Assembly: GCA_032718475.1 (NCBI GenBank) | Contig: JAUCBJ010006255.1 | Span: forward strand, 1 to 56,990 | DNA: 56,990 nucleotides | Reading direction: 5' to 3' | Origin: Nemertoderma westbladi | Lineage: Eukaryota; Xenacoelomorpha; Nemertodermatida; Nemertodermatidae | Part shown: positions 1 to 10,759 of the stretch, one piece after another | How the letters are laid out: each line of letters begins with the position of its first letter | How positions within the stretch are numbered: the first letter of the stretch is position 1 | Translations under genes and position numbers: made by a program | The notes under the pieces: generated by a model | What the model was told of the DNA's origin: nothing | Database searches by the model: none | Seen by the model: only the letters and a program-made list of their open reading frames with translations

Positions 1-713
1 CTGTGATCCTTAAACCTTCTTTCACCATTTATTAACTTCACTCGCCACAAGTAAACCTTCCCGAAAACGTCAATGTGAAACATTGATTTTATTTTCCTGA
101 GTAGATATATTATTAACTAAGACTGATTGGTCAATATTTAATTGGCTGTAGTCGAGATCATCTTAAATAATGGATTTATTTATTTAAATTTAAAAGAAGA
201 AAACAATATTACATTAGTATTACTAATGTTTTTTTTTGTAATTTATAAATAAATCTCTTTATGAAGGAGATTTGACGATTCAATGTTTTGCATGACCAAA
301 ACGAAAACTTGATAACTGCAAACAAAAACAAGTTTTAAATTGTGAGTAATTTGTCACTATTTTTCAGTTACGCATTTTTAATCCATTTTCTTAGTATAAT
401 TTTAAAAAATCTGTAATAATTTGTCGATTTTTTACGAAATATTGGAAAATTGGCGAGAAATTCAATTACGAAATGGGTCATTTTACATCAAACTGAAATC
501 TTCAATTTCAAATTATTTTATGTTTTCAAATTTTCAAAACCTGTCACACACTGCTCCCCATCTCATTTATGCCATAATTACAGGAAGTAAGTGTTTGTAC
601 TGTAGTTGGAGACCAAGCCAATTAAAATGTTTACAATTCAGCTTAACAAATTTAGCGTTTGTAAAAAAGTAATGGTTTGTAATTCTTTTATAAAATCTGT
701 ACACAAACATTAT
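1..713. other. AT-rich sequence without recognisable gene
   Basis: The stretch is AT-rich with stop codons in all frames. The only open frame of note (421-672, plus) has low-complexity composition and no recognisable motif, so I do not call it. No RNA gene or repeat is visible by eye. Confidence 0.5.
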
Positions 714-1011
714 ACACCATCTCCCTTAATACAACAACCAATTTTTGATGTCGTTTTTGATGTGAATTGTTTGATGCCTCCATAACTTTTTCAAATTTCA
801 ATCATATGGCTACGAAATTTGGTATGATGATAATAGATAAGGCTTAGAATTAAAACGATTTACATCTCAAAATTTATACCCTAGTATTTTGATATTATCT
901 TTGGCAATTATTGATGAAACTTAAAACGGTTTTCAGATTCGGAATCTTCAGATGAAGGCGGTTCTCATAATATCCGACCCCTTAAGGTTGTTGTATTAAG
1001 GGAGATGATGT
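714..1011. mobile_element. Short MITE with about 22-bp terminal inverted repeats
   Basis: CATCTCCCTTAATACAACAA starts at 718, and its reverse complement ends at 1007 (GTTGTATTAAGGGAGATG). The two 22-bp arms match perfectly, and they extend a few bases outward with one mismatch. The 290-bp body has no coding capacity. This is the form of a non-autonomous DNA transposon. The target-site duplication is unclear (possibly TA or TTA), so the superfamily is not assigned. Confidence 0.7.
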
Positions 1012-1984
1012 AATCTTAATGTTGCCAATTATAAAGCATCCTGTTCATCTAAAATATGCTATTAAAAGTCTATGTATGCCATGTATGGCCTCTCAAAATA
1101 GTTAATTAGGAATTACATGCTAATGTAAAATTGCATATACATAAAAAACAGTATTCATGTATATATATATATTAATATTTAATTATGTAGACTGAATATT
1201 CAATAATGTAGGACAAACAAACATACGCACCTTGTAGTTTTATACAGAAGGCCATATTTTCTATCTCGATGCAAAAAGTTTGATTTAAAATTAATATATA
1301 TTTATTCACAATTTATTCACTTATTTCTCCTCTGTTTTCCCTTCACTGCATAGCCGAGTGTATTCGAATGAAAGTTACTTTGTTGGATATGATGAAACAG
1401 TTCTGACATGAGGCTTAAAATGCGACATCCCTAAAGTTTACTTTAACTGAGTTGTCAGTGAAAGCGATTGGCTAGGTGGAAGGAAGTATGCAAGAGAAAG
1501 TTGACTGAGATAGGATGAATTTATATTTTATCTCACATCATCCACCCTCAGGGAATTTTATTACAAAAAAACCAACAGGATATCGCTTGATTATTCCACA
1601 CTAGCCCTAACCCTTCAAAGAAAATTAATAGTTTCAATTCTTCTATTTCCATATATACCGAACATAATTTCAAGTACAGTCCAGAATTGCTGGAGGCTGT
1701 GCGATTGAATTCACTGTACACCACTGAGACAAGAAAGGTTTCCGCAATGTAATGGCTGTATATGATTGGGGGAAAAGGGTGGGGGTGGTGCTTCAACTTC
1801 CATTCCCACCCACATAGGAAAAGTAATGTTTAACGATTTCAGTGTTAAAGCGAATAATATAATCAATGTGTACTGATTGTAGATAGTTGTATTGTACAAA
1901 AAACAAGTCTGATATATAATAATATGACTTTAGTTAATAAATTGTGAAAAAAGTGCATATCCATCCTAGCAAAAGCCTAAAAAA
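1012..1984. other. Intergenic, no recognisable gene
   Basis: AT-rich with a short TA run near 1158-1172. Minus-strand open frames at 1548-1899 overlap each other and show no domain signature, so I see no supportable feature here. Confidence 0.45.
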
Positions 1985-3345
1985 AGGGAAAAGCCAACAC
2001 CAATTTGGACTAAAGGTCAACTAAAGCCTCTCCCCAAGAAAGGATACCTCGGTATACCAACAAACTATCGTGGGATCTGTCTGCTTGTGGTAGCTGCCAA
2101 AATATACAATAAAATGATTCGATATACGATTAGGCCTCACATAGAGAAACTACTGTGTAAGAGCCAAAACGGATTTCGACCAAATAGATCAACAATAGCT
2201 CAGATACTTGCACTATAGAGACTGATTGAAGGAATTAAGTCAAAGAATCTCCCCGCAGTCATGACTTTTGTGGACTTCAAGAAGGCATTCGACTCCATCC
2301 ATAGAGGTAAAATGCTTGAAATCCTAAGAGCTTATGGAATACCAGAAGTAATTGTTGGTGGCATTGGATTGTTATATTGTGACACAGAAGCACAGGTACT
2401 CTCACCAGATGGTGAAACTGAGTTTTTCTCAATCCTGGCTGGCGTACTGCAAGGTGACACATTAGCACCATTACTATATGGAATCATGCTGGATTACGCA
2501 ATGAGGACTGCCACAAAGGGTGAAGATCTGGGATTCACACTTCAAGAATGCAGAAGTAGTAGATATCCGGCAACTAGAGTCACAGACACCGACTTTGCGG
2601 ATGACATCGCCCTGCTCTTTAACATGCTAGCAGATGCACAGCTTCTACTAAATAAAGTGGAGAGGGCTGCTAAAGCTGTTGGATTGCATATAAATGCTAC
2701 GAAGACCGAATTCATGACCTTTAATGTTGATGGAAACTTGACATCCATTGATAATAATCAACTAAGGAAGGTCGACGACTTCCAGTACATTGGATAATGG
2801 ATAGAGAGTAGCAAAAAGGATATCGAAGTTAGGAAAGCAAAGGCTTGGGTAGCTCTATCAAAAATGGATACCATCTGGAAATCAGATCTCTCCAGGCACC
2901 TGAAGACAAAGTTCTTTCGAGCCACAGTGGAAGTGTATTTTTATACGAGGGTGAGACCTGGACGGACACTGACTAAATCACTTGAACAACGAATAGATGG
3001 TTGATACACAAGTGCAGACAATGCATGTCAAAAGCCGAGCTTTATGGTACAATACCACCTGTATCAACCACCCTCCATGAACGCAGATTAAGATTCAGTG
3101 GGCACTGCTGGCAAAGTAAAGACGAGGTCAAACCAGATCTACTTTTCTGGCAACCAACTCATGGAAAGCGTAGTCGTGGACGACCGGCCATAACATTACA
3201 TACCAACATAACATATAGATCAACTTGAAAGGGACACTGAACTTGGGAGAAACGAAATTACGACAACTATGGAGAATCTGGAAGCTTGGAAGGATCGCAT
3301 TTCCACTGTCCGAGTTCGCTCGACGACCTAGTAGTAGTAGTAGAG
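1985..3345 (+). mobile_element. 5'-truncated LINE fragment: reverse transcriptase and C-terminal region, decayed
   Basis: The plus strand encodes a non-LTR reverse transcriptase read through two in-frame stops. In order: NYRGICLLVVAAKIYNK, NGFRPNRSTIAQI, a TAG, then an open stretch (2261-2797). That stretch contains VDFKKAFDSIHRGKM (first catalytic Asp region), GVLQGDTLAP and the site box DFADDIALLF, where FADD replaces the usual YADD. After a stop at 2796 the thumb and C-terminal tail continue in mixed frames to RGRP and a terminal AWKDRISTVRVRSTT. The endonuclease domain is absent, so the copy is 5'-truncated. The VDFKKAFDS and GVLQGDTLAP wording matches the LINE at 46.6-48.3 kb, so both probably belong to one clade. 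Stops and frameshifts make it inactive. Confidence 0.88.
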
Positions 3346-3504
3346 GTGTCATGAAAACAAAATGTAAGCTGCTACAGTATATAGTTCAAGAAAGTTATAG
3401 TTTCCTTCAAAGTGTATATTCACATTCAATATGTTTCTTATGTGCAAACTATAATGTAACTATGGTAATTATATACGACTCAACACGAGCTAATACTATA
3501 TACT

Positions 3505-3865
3505 GCTAAATGAGATCCTTCCAGGCTTCCTGATTCTCAATAGTTGTAGTAAGTTTGTATCTCCCAGGTCCAGTATCCTTTTCTAGTTGGTCTATATATA
3601 TGTCATATCCCGTCATCCATGGCTAAGGTTTCCTTGTATTGGTTGCCAGAAAAGTTGATCTTAAATGTCCTAATTTTTAGTTATCCTATCCAGCATTGTG
3701 ACCACTGAATCTCAATCTGCGTTCACAGAGGATGGTTAATACAATACAGGTGGCATTGTACCATAAAGCTCGGGGTTTGTCATGTGTTGTGCTGCCCTTA
3801 GTAGTCTTGTATAACAACCATCAATTCATTGTACAAGATATTTCGTGAGTGTCCATGTCTCACCC
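3505..3865 (-). mobile_element. Inverted second fragment of the same LINE (3' coding end)
   Basis: The reverse complement of this stretch aligns by eye with 2940-3310: the segment encoding the charged tail and AWKDR-type end is recognisable, as are GAGCTTTATGGTACAAT and TTTTCTGGCAACCAA. The two copies lie tail to tail with about 160 bp between them. Both are decayed. The fragment stops against a poly(C) run at about 3872. Confidence 0.8.
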
Positions 3866-4407
3866 CCCACCACGCCCCCCCCCCCCCCCCCCCCATATAA
3901 AAGCTGATTGAATCTTTCTAGGATATTGTTTTGAGTCATACATCTCTGATTGTTGTGATACAACTATAGCTTTGCATTTCGGCTGATTTTGTTGGTACAA
4001 TTATTGTTTATTGGTAGTGTGTTGAGGCTGGCTAGATGCTGCGTATTAATATTACATAATGGCCCATTTATGTACAAGATAATACGTGGAGGTTACATTA
4101 GGTTGTAAGGGGGATAATGAACTCTAAAATAGACGCCCTTTTACAACTTTGGATTGCTTTGGATTAGTAAAGAGATGAGTAATGTGATGTAGATTAACCA
4201 AATTTTGGTGTTGTTGGTGTATTTATTGGTATACAGAACTTCCATATATCCTCGCCAGCAAGCTGATAAAACAATTCTATCAAGGTGGATCAAATGTGTA
4301 TATAGTGTCACTTGATCTAATCTCAACCAGTGACACCGTACGTAGATTATAAAATATTGTTTGAAAAATTGGAGACTACATACTTCAAGAAATCTGTGTT
4401 ATTAATA
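3866..4407. other. Poly(C) tract and unannotated spacer
   Basis: A run of about 20 C begins near 3873, after a short C-rich lead. The rest is AT-rich sequence without a supportable gene. Confidence 0.5.
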
Positions 4408-4448
4408 TTAACCCTATTAGTACCGGGCTATAAAATGCTGTACAAATA

Positions 4449-4493
4449 CCGGGGGGGGGGGGGGGGGGTCATATTGACCCCCCCCCCCCCCCC
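4449..4493. repeat. Poly(G)-TCATATTGA-poly(C) hairpin, left end of element
   Basis: G18 (4451-4468), then TCATATTGA, then C16 (4478-4493). GTCA and TGAC around a TAT loop extend the G:C stem, giving a nearly perfect hairpin. It lies about 40 bp inside the left TIR. Confidence 0.85.
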
Positions 4494-4899
4494 TCTAAAA
4501 TCTACAAATTTTTACGAAAACGACTGATTTTTTGTTTGTACGTAGGTATCACTAGTCTGGATCCCACGAGTCTGGATGTACTGGGGTGGTTATTTTGCAG
4601 CACCAACATTACAAGTAGTGCACAATTTTCACAAAATTTGAAAGTTACTTTTTTCGGCTAATTGTTTTTCAATACAGGTTTTCTGGGGCGCAAAATACAT
4701 TGGAAAATATTTAAAAATGATATGATAACTATAAATGGCTGTTTAGTCCTCTCTGAGTAGGAAAAAAATGAAAAAAACAAGTAACCAGCACTTTTCAGTT
4801 AGAACACAAAATTTTTAATTCACTTATACGATGCTATAAATTCACATTTTCAGGTTTTCTAGGGCGCTGATTCTAATGGAATACATTTCTAATATGCCA

Positions 4900-5745
4900 G
4901 ATTATTGCTACGTGTATTTTTCGGCGTAATTTGGAAAATTTTGGTGCTAGCACCAAATTTCGTACCCATCACCAAAAAGTACAAGTTTACGATGTCCAGT
5001 GCTGTTTTTATTGATTCCATCGGATTCAGGACCCTCATAAACCCGTATGACACAAGAAACAAGATGATTCTATCTACTGATCAATTTGCTTATTTTCCAA
5101 AATTTGGTGCTGGCACAACAATTTTCACCCACCGGCGAAAAATACAAGTTTGAAAACTCTTACGAAATTTTTACTGGTTCCATTGAATTCAGAACCCTCA
5201 CAAACCCGTATAACGCAAGAAACAAGGTGACACAATCAATTGATATATTTGATGGTTTTCAAAATTTGGTGCTAGCACCACATTTTGCACCCACTTCCGA
5301 AAAATACAAGTTAGAGATGTCTAGTTCGATAATTATATATTCCATTGAATGCAGAACAGCCATAAACCTCTAAAACGCAAGAAATAAATTGTCACAAGCA
5401 ATTTTATCTATTAAATGGATTTTCAAAATTTCGTGCTAGCACCAAAATTTGCACACAGCACCGAAAAATACAAGTTTGATACGCTTGGTGCAACTCGTAT
5501 ATATTCCATCGAAACCAGAACCCAAAAAAACCCCAATTGCGTAAAAAACAAGTTTCAAACAATCAATTTACAAAATTGACATATTTCAAAATTTGGTGCT
5601 GGCACCAAAATTTGGCACCCACTGAAAAAAACAAGTTTGAAATTTCTAAATCGATTTATATGAATTCTATCCAATTGCTAACACCAAAAAACCGGTGTAA
5701 ATCAAAAATAGAGATGTTACAATTAATATTTAATGAAATGTAATT
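4900..5745. repeat. Tandem repeat, five units of about 163 bp, each with a GGTGCTAGCACC dyad
   Basis: Units recur with the landmark AAATTTGGTGCTAGCACC near 4938, 5099, 5263, 5429 and 5588. Other shared blocks are AAATACAAGTTTGA, TTCCATTGAATTCAGAACC and ACGCAAGAAACAAG. The central dyad TTTGGTGCTAGCACCAAA is a perfect palindrome in the best copies and degenerate in others. Open frames across the units are incidental. The same units recur in the copy at 16.3-16.9 kb. Confidence 0.82.
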
Positions 5746-5928
5746 TTCAAAAAACGTCTCAAAAAAAGTGCCAAAAGTAGGGTTAAAAAATGGTGCTATA
5801 ACTCGAAAACTACCCAATTTTTTTGAAAACGGTTTTCACTATTAGGAAGACAATAGATTTTTAGGAAAAGTCATGAAATTTTAGATTCCCAACTGCGTTT
5901 GTTTCAGAATTATAATAAAAAAAACCAC

Positions 5929-5975
5929 GGGGGGGGGGGGGGGGTTGTGGGTCATATTGACCCCCCCCCCCCCCC
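5929..5975. repeat. Poly(G)...GGGTCATATTGAC-poly(C) hairpin, right end of element
   Basis: G16 (5929-5944), TTGTGG, GTCATATTGA, then C15 (5961-5975), followed directly by the GGGTTTAATAGGG end. This is the counterpart of the hairpin at 4449-4493, so the element carries the same subterminal structure at both ends. Confidence 0.83.
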
Positions 5976-6121
5976 GGGTTTAATAGGGTTAACCCTTTAA
6001 TCATCCTACATTCAGTCAAAAGCGTTTGTTGCTGTTAATGATAAAATCACAAGTATTCCAATCCGACTAATGTGGAGCAAGGCAACGATTTTGAACATTT
6101 CTTCGGTGAAGATCGCGATAT

Positions 6122-6270
6122 TTCGCAAACGTCGCAATTTTATTGCGAAATTTTGTGTTTACCAATACTATAGGTGGAGCTTCGCAAACGTCGCGATCTT
6201 CGCAATATTTTGTGTTTACCAATACTATAGGTGGAGCTTCGCAAACGTTGCGATCTTTGCAATGTTCTAG
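6122..6270. repeat. 57-bp tandem repeat, about 2.6 copies
   Basis: ATTTTGTGTTTACCAATACT starts at 6150 and again at 6207. The units continue as ATAGGTGGAGCTTCGCAAAC and GTCGCGATCTTCGCAAT. The period of 57 bp is divisible by three, which is why a short open frame spans it. I do not treat that frame as a gene. Confidence 0.8.
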
Positions 6271-6319
6271 AATATTTTTTAAAAGTAAGAAATTTTTTTA
6301 AGTATAGAAGTAGTTAGGC

Positions 6320-7030
6320 CTAGCTTAACTACTTATTCTTATTTCTTCATTAAGATTCGAAGGCAGTTCTGAATCTAATATGTTCTGGGTCTTCTTCGAG
6401 AATGATTTCCAGAATGCTTTACTATAATGATTCACTCCCATTGACATCCCACTGATATACTGCTTACTTCGTAGATTACGTAATCGACATATGTTTATTT
6501 TGGCGTCCTTATGTGCTTTCCCAAATTCATCTTTGTCTCGCTTCCCATTCTTCAACTAGATTTTGGAAAGCTGTTTAGAAGTTTTGGACTGTTCTCTTAA
6601 GTTACTATTGCTTATTGTAATGTTTTTAAGTGATTTTCTATGTTTAATCACAGGAATAAATTCCAGGGCTGATTTATGAATAATATCCTGAATATTCCCC
6701 ATACTAATTAATCTGCATTGTAGTCCATGTTGAAATAGCGCTGCCTACACCTTCATTAAATTCAGTGTGTAGCTCATGCAGTTTATGATGGCCATCATCC
6801 TGATATTTATAAATTTGATCCTGTGTAGCTCTTTCCCAGGCAAGCTTGATTAACGTCCATGTGGGTGTCGATCTAGGGTTTCCAGAAGTCATCCCATTCC
6901 TTATTAGAACTTCATCCCTCACATGAACTTCCCCACTTGCAACTCGACTACTTCCAATCTCGGTTGTGATCATTTGACCGATATAAGACAATAATTGCTG
7001 CAAAATAGCTGATTCCTTATTGGGTGGCAT
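6320..7030 (-). pseudogene. Decayed LINE ORF2 fragment (endonuclease-RT linker region)
   Basis: Two minus-strand frames join across a frameshift near 6704. The downstream frame runs from the ATG at 6702 to about 6325 with one in-frame TAG at about 6557. It reads SKTSKQLSKI, stop, LKNGKRDKDEFGKAHKDAK, then LRSKQYISGM and KAFWKSFSKKTQ. A Lys/Arg-rich helix followed by a KAFW box is typical of the linker between endonuclease and reverse transcriptase in many non-LTR elements. No catalytic motif is present, so the family is not assigned. The upstream 108-codon frame is only provisionally part of the same relic. Confidence 0.55.
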
Positions 7031-7606
7031 ATTGTCTTTTGGGGTTAATCCCGTGACATATAATATAGTGGAATAATCAAACTACGAAATTATTTTCAAT
7101 ATGTTTAATATTCGCCTTTGTGAGCCGACTTCACCTTCAGTCTAAAACCAATTATATAGGTAACTTTCCCATTTGATTAGATTAAATCTAACGACTTTAT
7201 TAAATTTTTGTTGCAACATCGCAGATATTGATGCATAATAATATTTACTATCTACAAATTTGGGCCGGAAAATTACACGGCTTATATAGAGGCTGGATTG
7301 CATTGTAGGTAGATCTGGCTATACATAATTCCATAGACTCTCATTGCATATCATATTATTTATTTATTTATTTAATTATTTATAACTTTAATTCACTCAA
7401 AGGTGACAATTATTAAGTTAAATCAATAATAATATCAACAACGTATTAAAATAAACATAAATAACCAAAAGTACGCTACAGATAGGCAATATATTATACA
7501 CATTATACAAACTAAAACGTGCACGTGTTTAAAATGGGCCATTATAAGGGTCGTAAATAGTTCCATATTATACATATAAAATTATTTTAAAATAGTTGTA
7601 GGAGGG
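7031..7606. other. AT-rich spacer with TATT microsatellite
   Basis: A short (TATT)n tract lies near 7350-7385. No gene or other repeat is supportable. Confidence 0.5.
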
Positions 7607-8169
7607 CACATTGTATTAGTCCATGGGCCAGCCAGCATAGGGGATACTTTTTGGTAACCACCCGGAACTTATTCTGGAATATAATTATTGTTGCCATGGG
7701 AGCGCTGCTAAATAAAAAATGGCATGTTTTAGAAAAATAGCTACCATTCTAGAACAATATCATTATTTTAAAAACAAATTGCCACATGTTGTTGAGTATT
7801 AGTTTTGGAAAATTTTGGTATACTGAGAGCGAAATTTGTTATGTTATAACGGTTATATATGGTACCAAAGATATACCCTACCCATGTCTGAAATATTTTT
7901 CTTTATCATCATTTTAATCTCATTTCACTCTGTTTCAAAATTATGACAAAATATTTAGGTTAATGAAAAGCAATCATGATGTGACTACAATACTTTAAAA
8001 TAACAAGTGACATCTAAATGGCATTTCAGACACCATTCCTTCACAGGTTACCATGACTACAGATGCAATTGAAGATAACCAAGATGCACACTATCAAAGA
8101 TTTGACTTGACACCTACCACAAAAGAAGGTTAGTATTAACTTTAGCGTATATATTTATCATCATTGTTC

Positions 8170-10745
8170 GAGACAGGGGGGGAAACTGGACGCAAAACCC
8201 ACCTTGGCGAATTAATATCCCGCCTTAATGCTAAATTCTCAATTTAGGGAAAGGAGCAGGTTACAGTGGCACGTTATTTTAACGGCGAGGTGTAAGACAA
8301 CAAAACAGCTATACGACTGTTGGTGTAAACAGGGGAAACCTCCAGATAGCCCAGTAAGAGACGCATTAAAAGACTCGAAGCGGTCAGTAAAGAGACTAAG
8401 GAATTGGTTGGCTAAAACTACAGTCTCTCACAGAGTTAATTGCAATAGCAAATTATTGAGAACCAATCCCAAGATGTTCTGGAATAAATTAAACCCAAAG
8501 GAAACAACAAATCCACCCGATAAGGTAATCGAAACAATAAGAACCCAACTGTCTGCTAACCACCAAAAAGCGAATGGCTATGATGATGCAATAGATCAAC
8601 TCAAAAGGGATATTCAAAACGACTGTGATGCTAGAGATGACATCCCAACAATTACAGCTGCGGGTGTGAAAAGGGCTATTATGGCCATTTCAAAAGGAAA
8701 GGCGCCAGACATAGGATCGCTGACCATTGAACACATTCTGTCACTAGACTCGGATATAATATGTGCAGAGCTCTCAAAGATTTACAATGCATGTATTGCT
8801 TTAGGTGAAACACCCTTACATTTTGGTCAGACAATAATAACTAGCCTACACAAAGGCAAGGGCAGAAAAATAAATTTAGCAACTTCATATCGCCCGATCT
8901 CCACTGTCCGTCTCCTAGCAAAAATATTTGAATCCCTTCTGCTTCAAGAGTACTTATCGGCACCAAGTTTTATACATCCGTCACAGCTGGCATATCAACC
9001 TAAAATCGGGACTGATCTCATTCTCAGCGCTGTGCTGGAATGTCTGGAGTACCAGAGGCGATGTGGGAATACCATCTACTTATGCCAGCTGGATATTAAA
9101 TCAGCGTTCGATAATGTTGACTACGTAATCTTGTTCAAGAAAATGAGAGCCCACATAAACCCATATATCTGCCGCATCATCCTGTCATATTATCTCTGCA
9201 CAACCGCATTTTTAAAATTTGGAGGTGTTGTTGATGCCCGACCCATCAAGCTTACAAAGGGAGTGAAACAGGGTTCACTCCTCTCCCCAGCGTTGTTCAT
9301 CCTGCATACGAGTGATGTCTTCAATGATGCGAGTTACAGTGGTCTTAGTTGCAATCTCAAGAACGTATGGCTCGGCACTATTGCATATGCAGACGACATA
9401 CTCGTGTTTGGTAGATCCGCCACAGAATTAGAAAGATTAGTTGGTGTAATCTCAGTAAAACTAAAGGATATCAATCTAGAAGTGGAGAGCTCTAAAACTA
9501 AATGGGTAGTCAGATCTGGAAAGGGATGCAATGAACACATTCCAAGTTTCATAAATATCAATAGCACTCTAGTGGCATCAAGTACATCGCTGCGATTTTT
9601 GGGCTTTAAGCTAAACTCTAGCATTGTAAAGAACTACAATACATTATCAGATTGCAATCAGCTGATTACTATAATTGCGGAATCATTCCACAGGAGGAGT
9701 TGGACAACCAGATGGATGGATACTTCAACATTGAGTCACATTTGGAGCAGCATTGCAGTTCCAAAACTGGTTTACAGCATGAAATTCCTTGTTGGGTCAC
9801 TCACCTCGGATGAATTACGTAGTCTAGACGCTCACTATAGGAAAGCGTTACGTGGTCTTCTAGGTTTGGGAACCTATGCTAGCAACCAGATTGTATACGA
9901 GCTGATGAAATGCAAACCAATTACTAGCGAGTGTTACGGTGCCTGCATTGGATCAATACTTAGGAGTGCATACGTCCCCAACTGTGCCCTACAAGGCATT
10001 CTACGAATATCGCTGCAGCTAAATAGTACGGATGAGACAAAATATTGTGGTATTGGTGGTTCATACATAAACTGCAAAAAAACGTATAATGCGCCACACA
10101 TTCATTCCATGTTAACATATGCATACAACACACGGCACTTGATTGAACGGTTGGGCTGTGGATCACTTACATTTTTGGAGATTATCCAAAGTAAATTTAT
10201 ATATGACTGTTATAAAATTAGATCAATGGACTCTTTTGCATCCAAACATAAGCGTATATTGAATTTTTTCAATGTTGTGTAATAATGGTTCTCAATATAA
10301 TAATGACTCTCTATTGCTCAACATGCGCATTTTATGTTTCCCTACAAATATGACTTTATATATATTTACTATTTGCCGCAACGAATATGATTTTACCTAT
10401 ATTTACGATTGTTTTATATACTGGGTTTTAATCGGGCTCCGACTGTTTTACCTATCACTATAATACTAGACCTTATGGTTTTATGTGTTAATAATTAATA
10501 GGAACGTAATTTTACTTAGATGTCGTGATCGGTACTACGATTGTGCATTTATGGTTCATCTATTGTTTTTATGTATACTTTATTGCCGGCATGACCGGAC
10601 CTAATATAAATTGAAATTAACCAAAACAATAAACTAAGCACAATAGAATAGGTTACAGTTTTATATTTGAGAATAATCAGCTGTTATTTGAGTCGAATTT
10701 CCCCTGGAGAGGGATGAATTTTTATTGCGTCCAGTTTCCACCCCC
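8170..10745 (+). mobile_element. RT retroelement with 14-bp target duplication and terminal inverted repeats
   Basis: A 14-bp direct repeat, TATCATCATTGTTC, lies at 8156-8169 and 10746-10759. The uninterrupted opposite foldback arm carries the sequence once, so this is a genuine insertion. The element has one ORF and no poly(A) tail. Its last 21 bp (10725-10745, TTGCGTCCAGTTTCC then ACCCCC) recur inverted at 8175-8195 with 19 of 21 matches, giving transposon-like terminal inverted repeats. The endonuclease domain expected of a full LINE is absent, so either the element is 5'-truncated with an inverted tail added at the 5' junction, or it is an unusual compact RT element. Confidence 0.85.
8228..10282 (+). 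CDS. Non-LTR-type reverse transcriptase, intact 684-residue ORF without endonuclease
   Basis: This ORF encodes an RNA-dependent DNA polymerase of the LINE type, acting in target-primed reverse transcription. Residues about 1-110 are a basic linker (YDCWCKQGKPPDSP, FWNKLNP). The RT domain follows at about 150-480: SYRPISTVRLLAKIFESLL, then LDIKSAFDNVDY (first catalytic Asp), KGVKQGSLLSPALF, and IAYADDILVFG (catalytic YADD, near residue 385). FLGFKLN begins the thumb. The C-terminal 250 residues resemble the helical tail of such proteins; I see no clear zinc knuckle. There are no stops or frameshifts, so the copy is young. The Met at 8228 is preceded in frame by TAA at 8213-8215. An N-terminal endonuclease is missing, which suggests 5' truncation. 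Confidence 0.9.
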   Translation: MLNSQFRERSRLQWHVILTARCKTTKQLYDCWCKQGKPPDSPVRDALKDSKRSVKRLRNWLAKTTVSHRVNCNSKLLRTNPKMFWNKLNPKETTNPPDKVIETIRTQLSANHQKANGYDDAIDQLKRDIQNDCDARDDIPTITAAGVKRAIMAISKGKAPDIGSLTIEHILSLDSDIICAELSKIYNACIALGETPLHFGQTIITSLHKGKGRKINLATSYRPISTVRLLAKIFESLLLQEYLSAPSFIHPSQLAYQPKIGTDLILSAVLECLEYQRRCGNTIYLCQLDIKSAFDNVDYVILFKKMRAHINPYICRIILSYYLCTTAFLKFGGVVDARPIKLTKGVKQGSLLSPALFILHTSDVFNDASYSGLSCNLKNVWLGTIAYADDILVFGRSATELERLVGVISVKLKDINLEVESSKTKWVVRSGKGCNEHIPSFININSTLVASSTSLRFLGFKLNSSIVKNYNTLSDCNQLITIIAESFHRRSWTTRWMDTSTLSHIWSSIAVPKLVYSMKFLVGSLTSDELRSLDAHYRKALRGLLGLGTYASNQIVYELMKCKPITSECYGACIGSILRSAYVPNCALQGILRISLQLNSTDETKYCGIGGSYINCKKTYNAPHIHSMLTYAYNTRHLIERLGCGSLTFLEIIQSKFIYDCYKIRSMDSFASKHKRILNFFNVV

Positions 10746-10759
10746 TATCATCATTGTTC

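Larger units (their letters stand above)
4408..5992. mobile_element. piggyBac-like non-autonomous element with TTAA target duplication
   Basis: The element is bounded by TTAA at 4408-4411 and TTAA at 5989-5992. Just inside lie CCCTATTAGTACCGGG and, inverted, CCCGGGTTTAATAGGG, a terminal inverted repeat of about 16 bp. A TTAA duplication and termini beginning CCC are the hallmark of piggyBac transposition. The interior has no transposase. It holds poly(G)/poly(C) hairpins close to each end and five tandem units of about 163 bp. A related copy lies at about 15.88-16.95 kb, and a decayed piggyBac transposase lies at 43.2-43.9 kb. The superfamily assignment rests on the ends, not on a protein. 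Confidence 0.78.

Noticed and set aside
421-672. 83-codon ORF near the left end
   Set aside because: No domain, AT-driven composition and no ATG at the listed start (TTG); not supportable as a gene.
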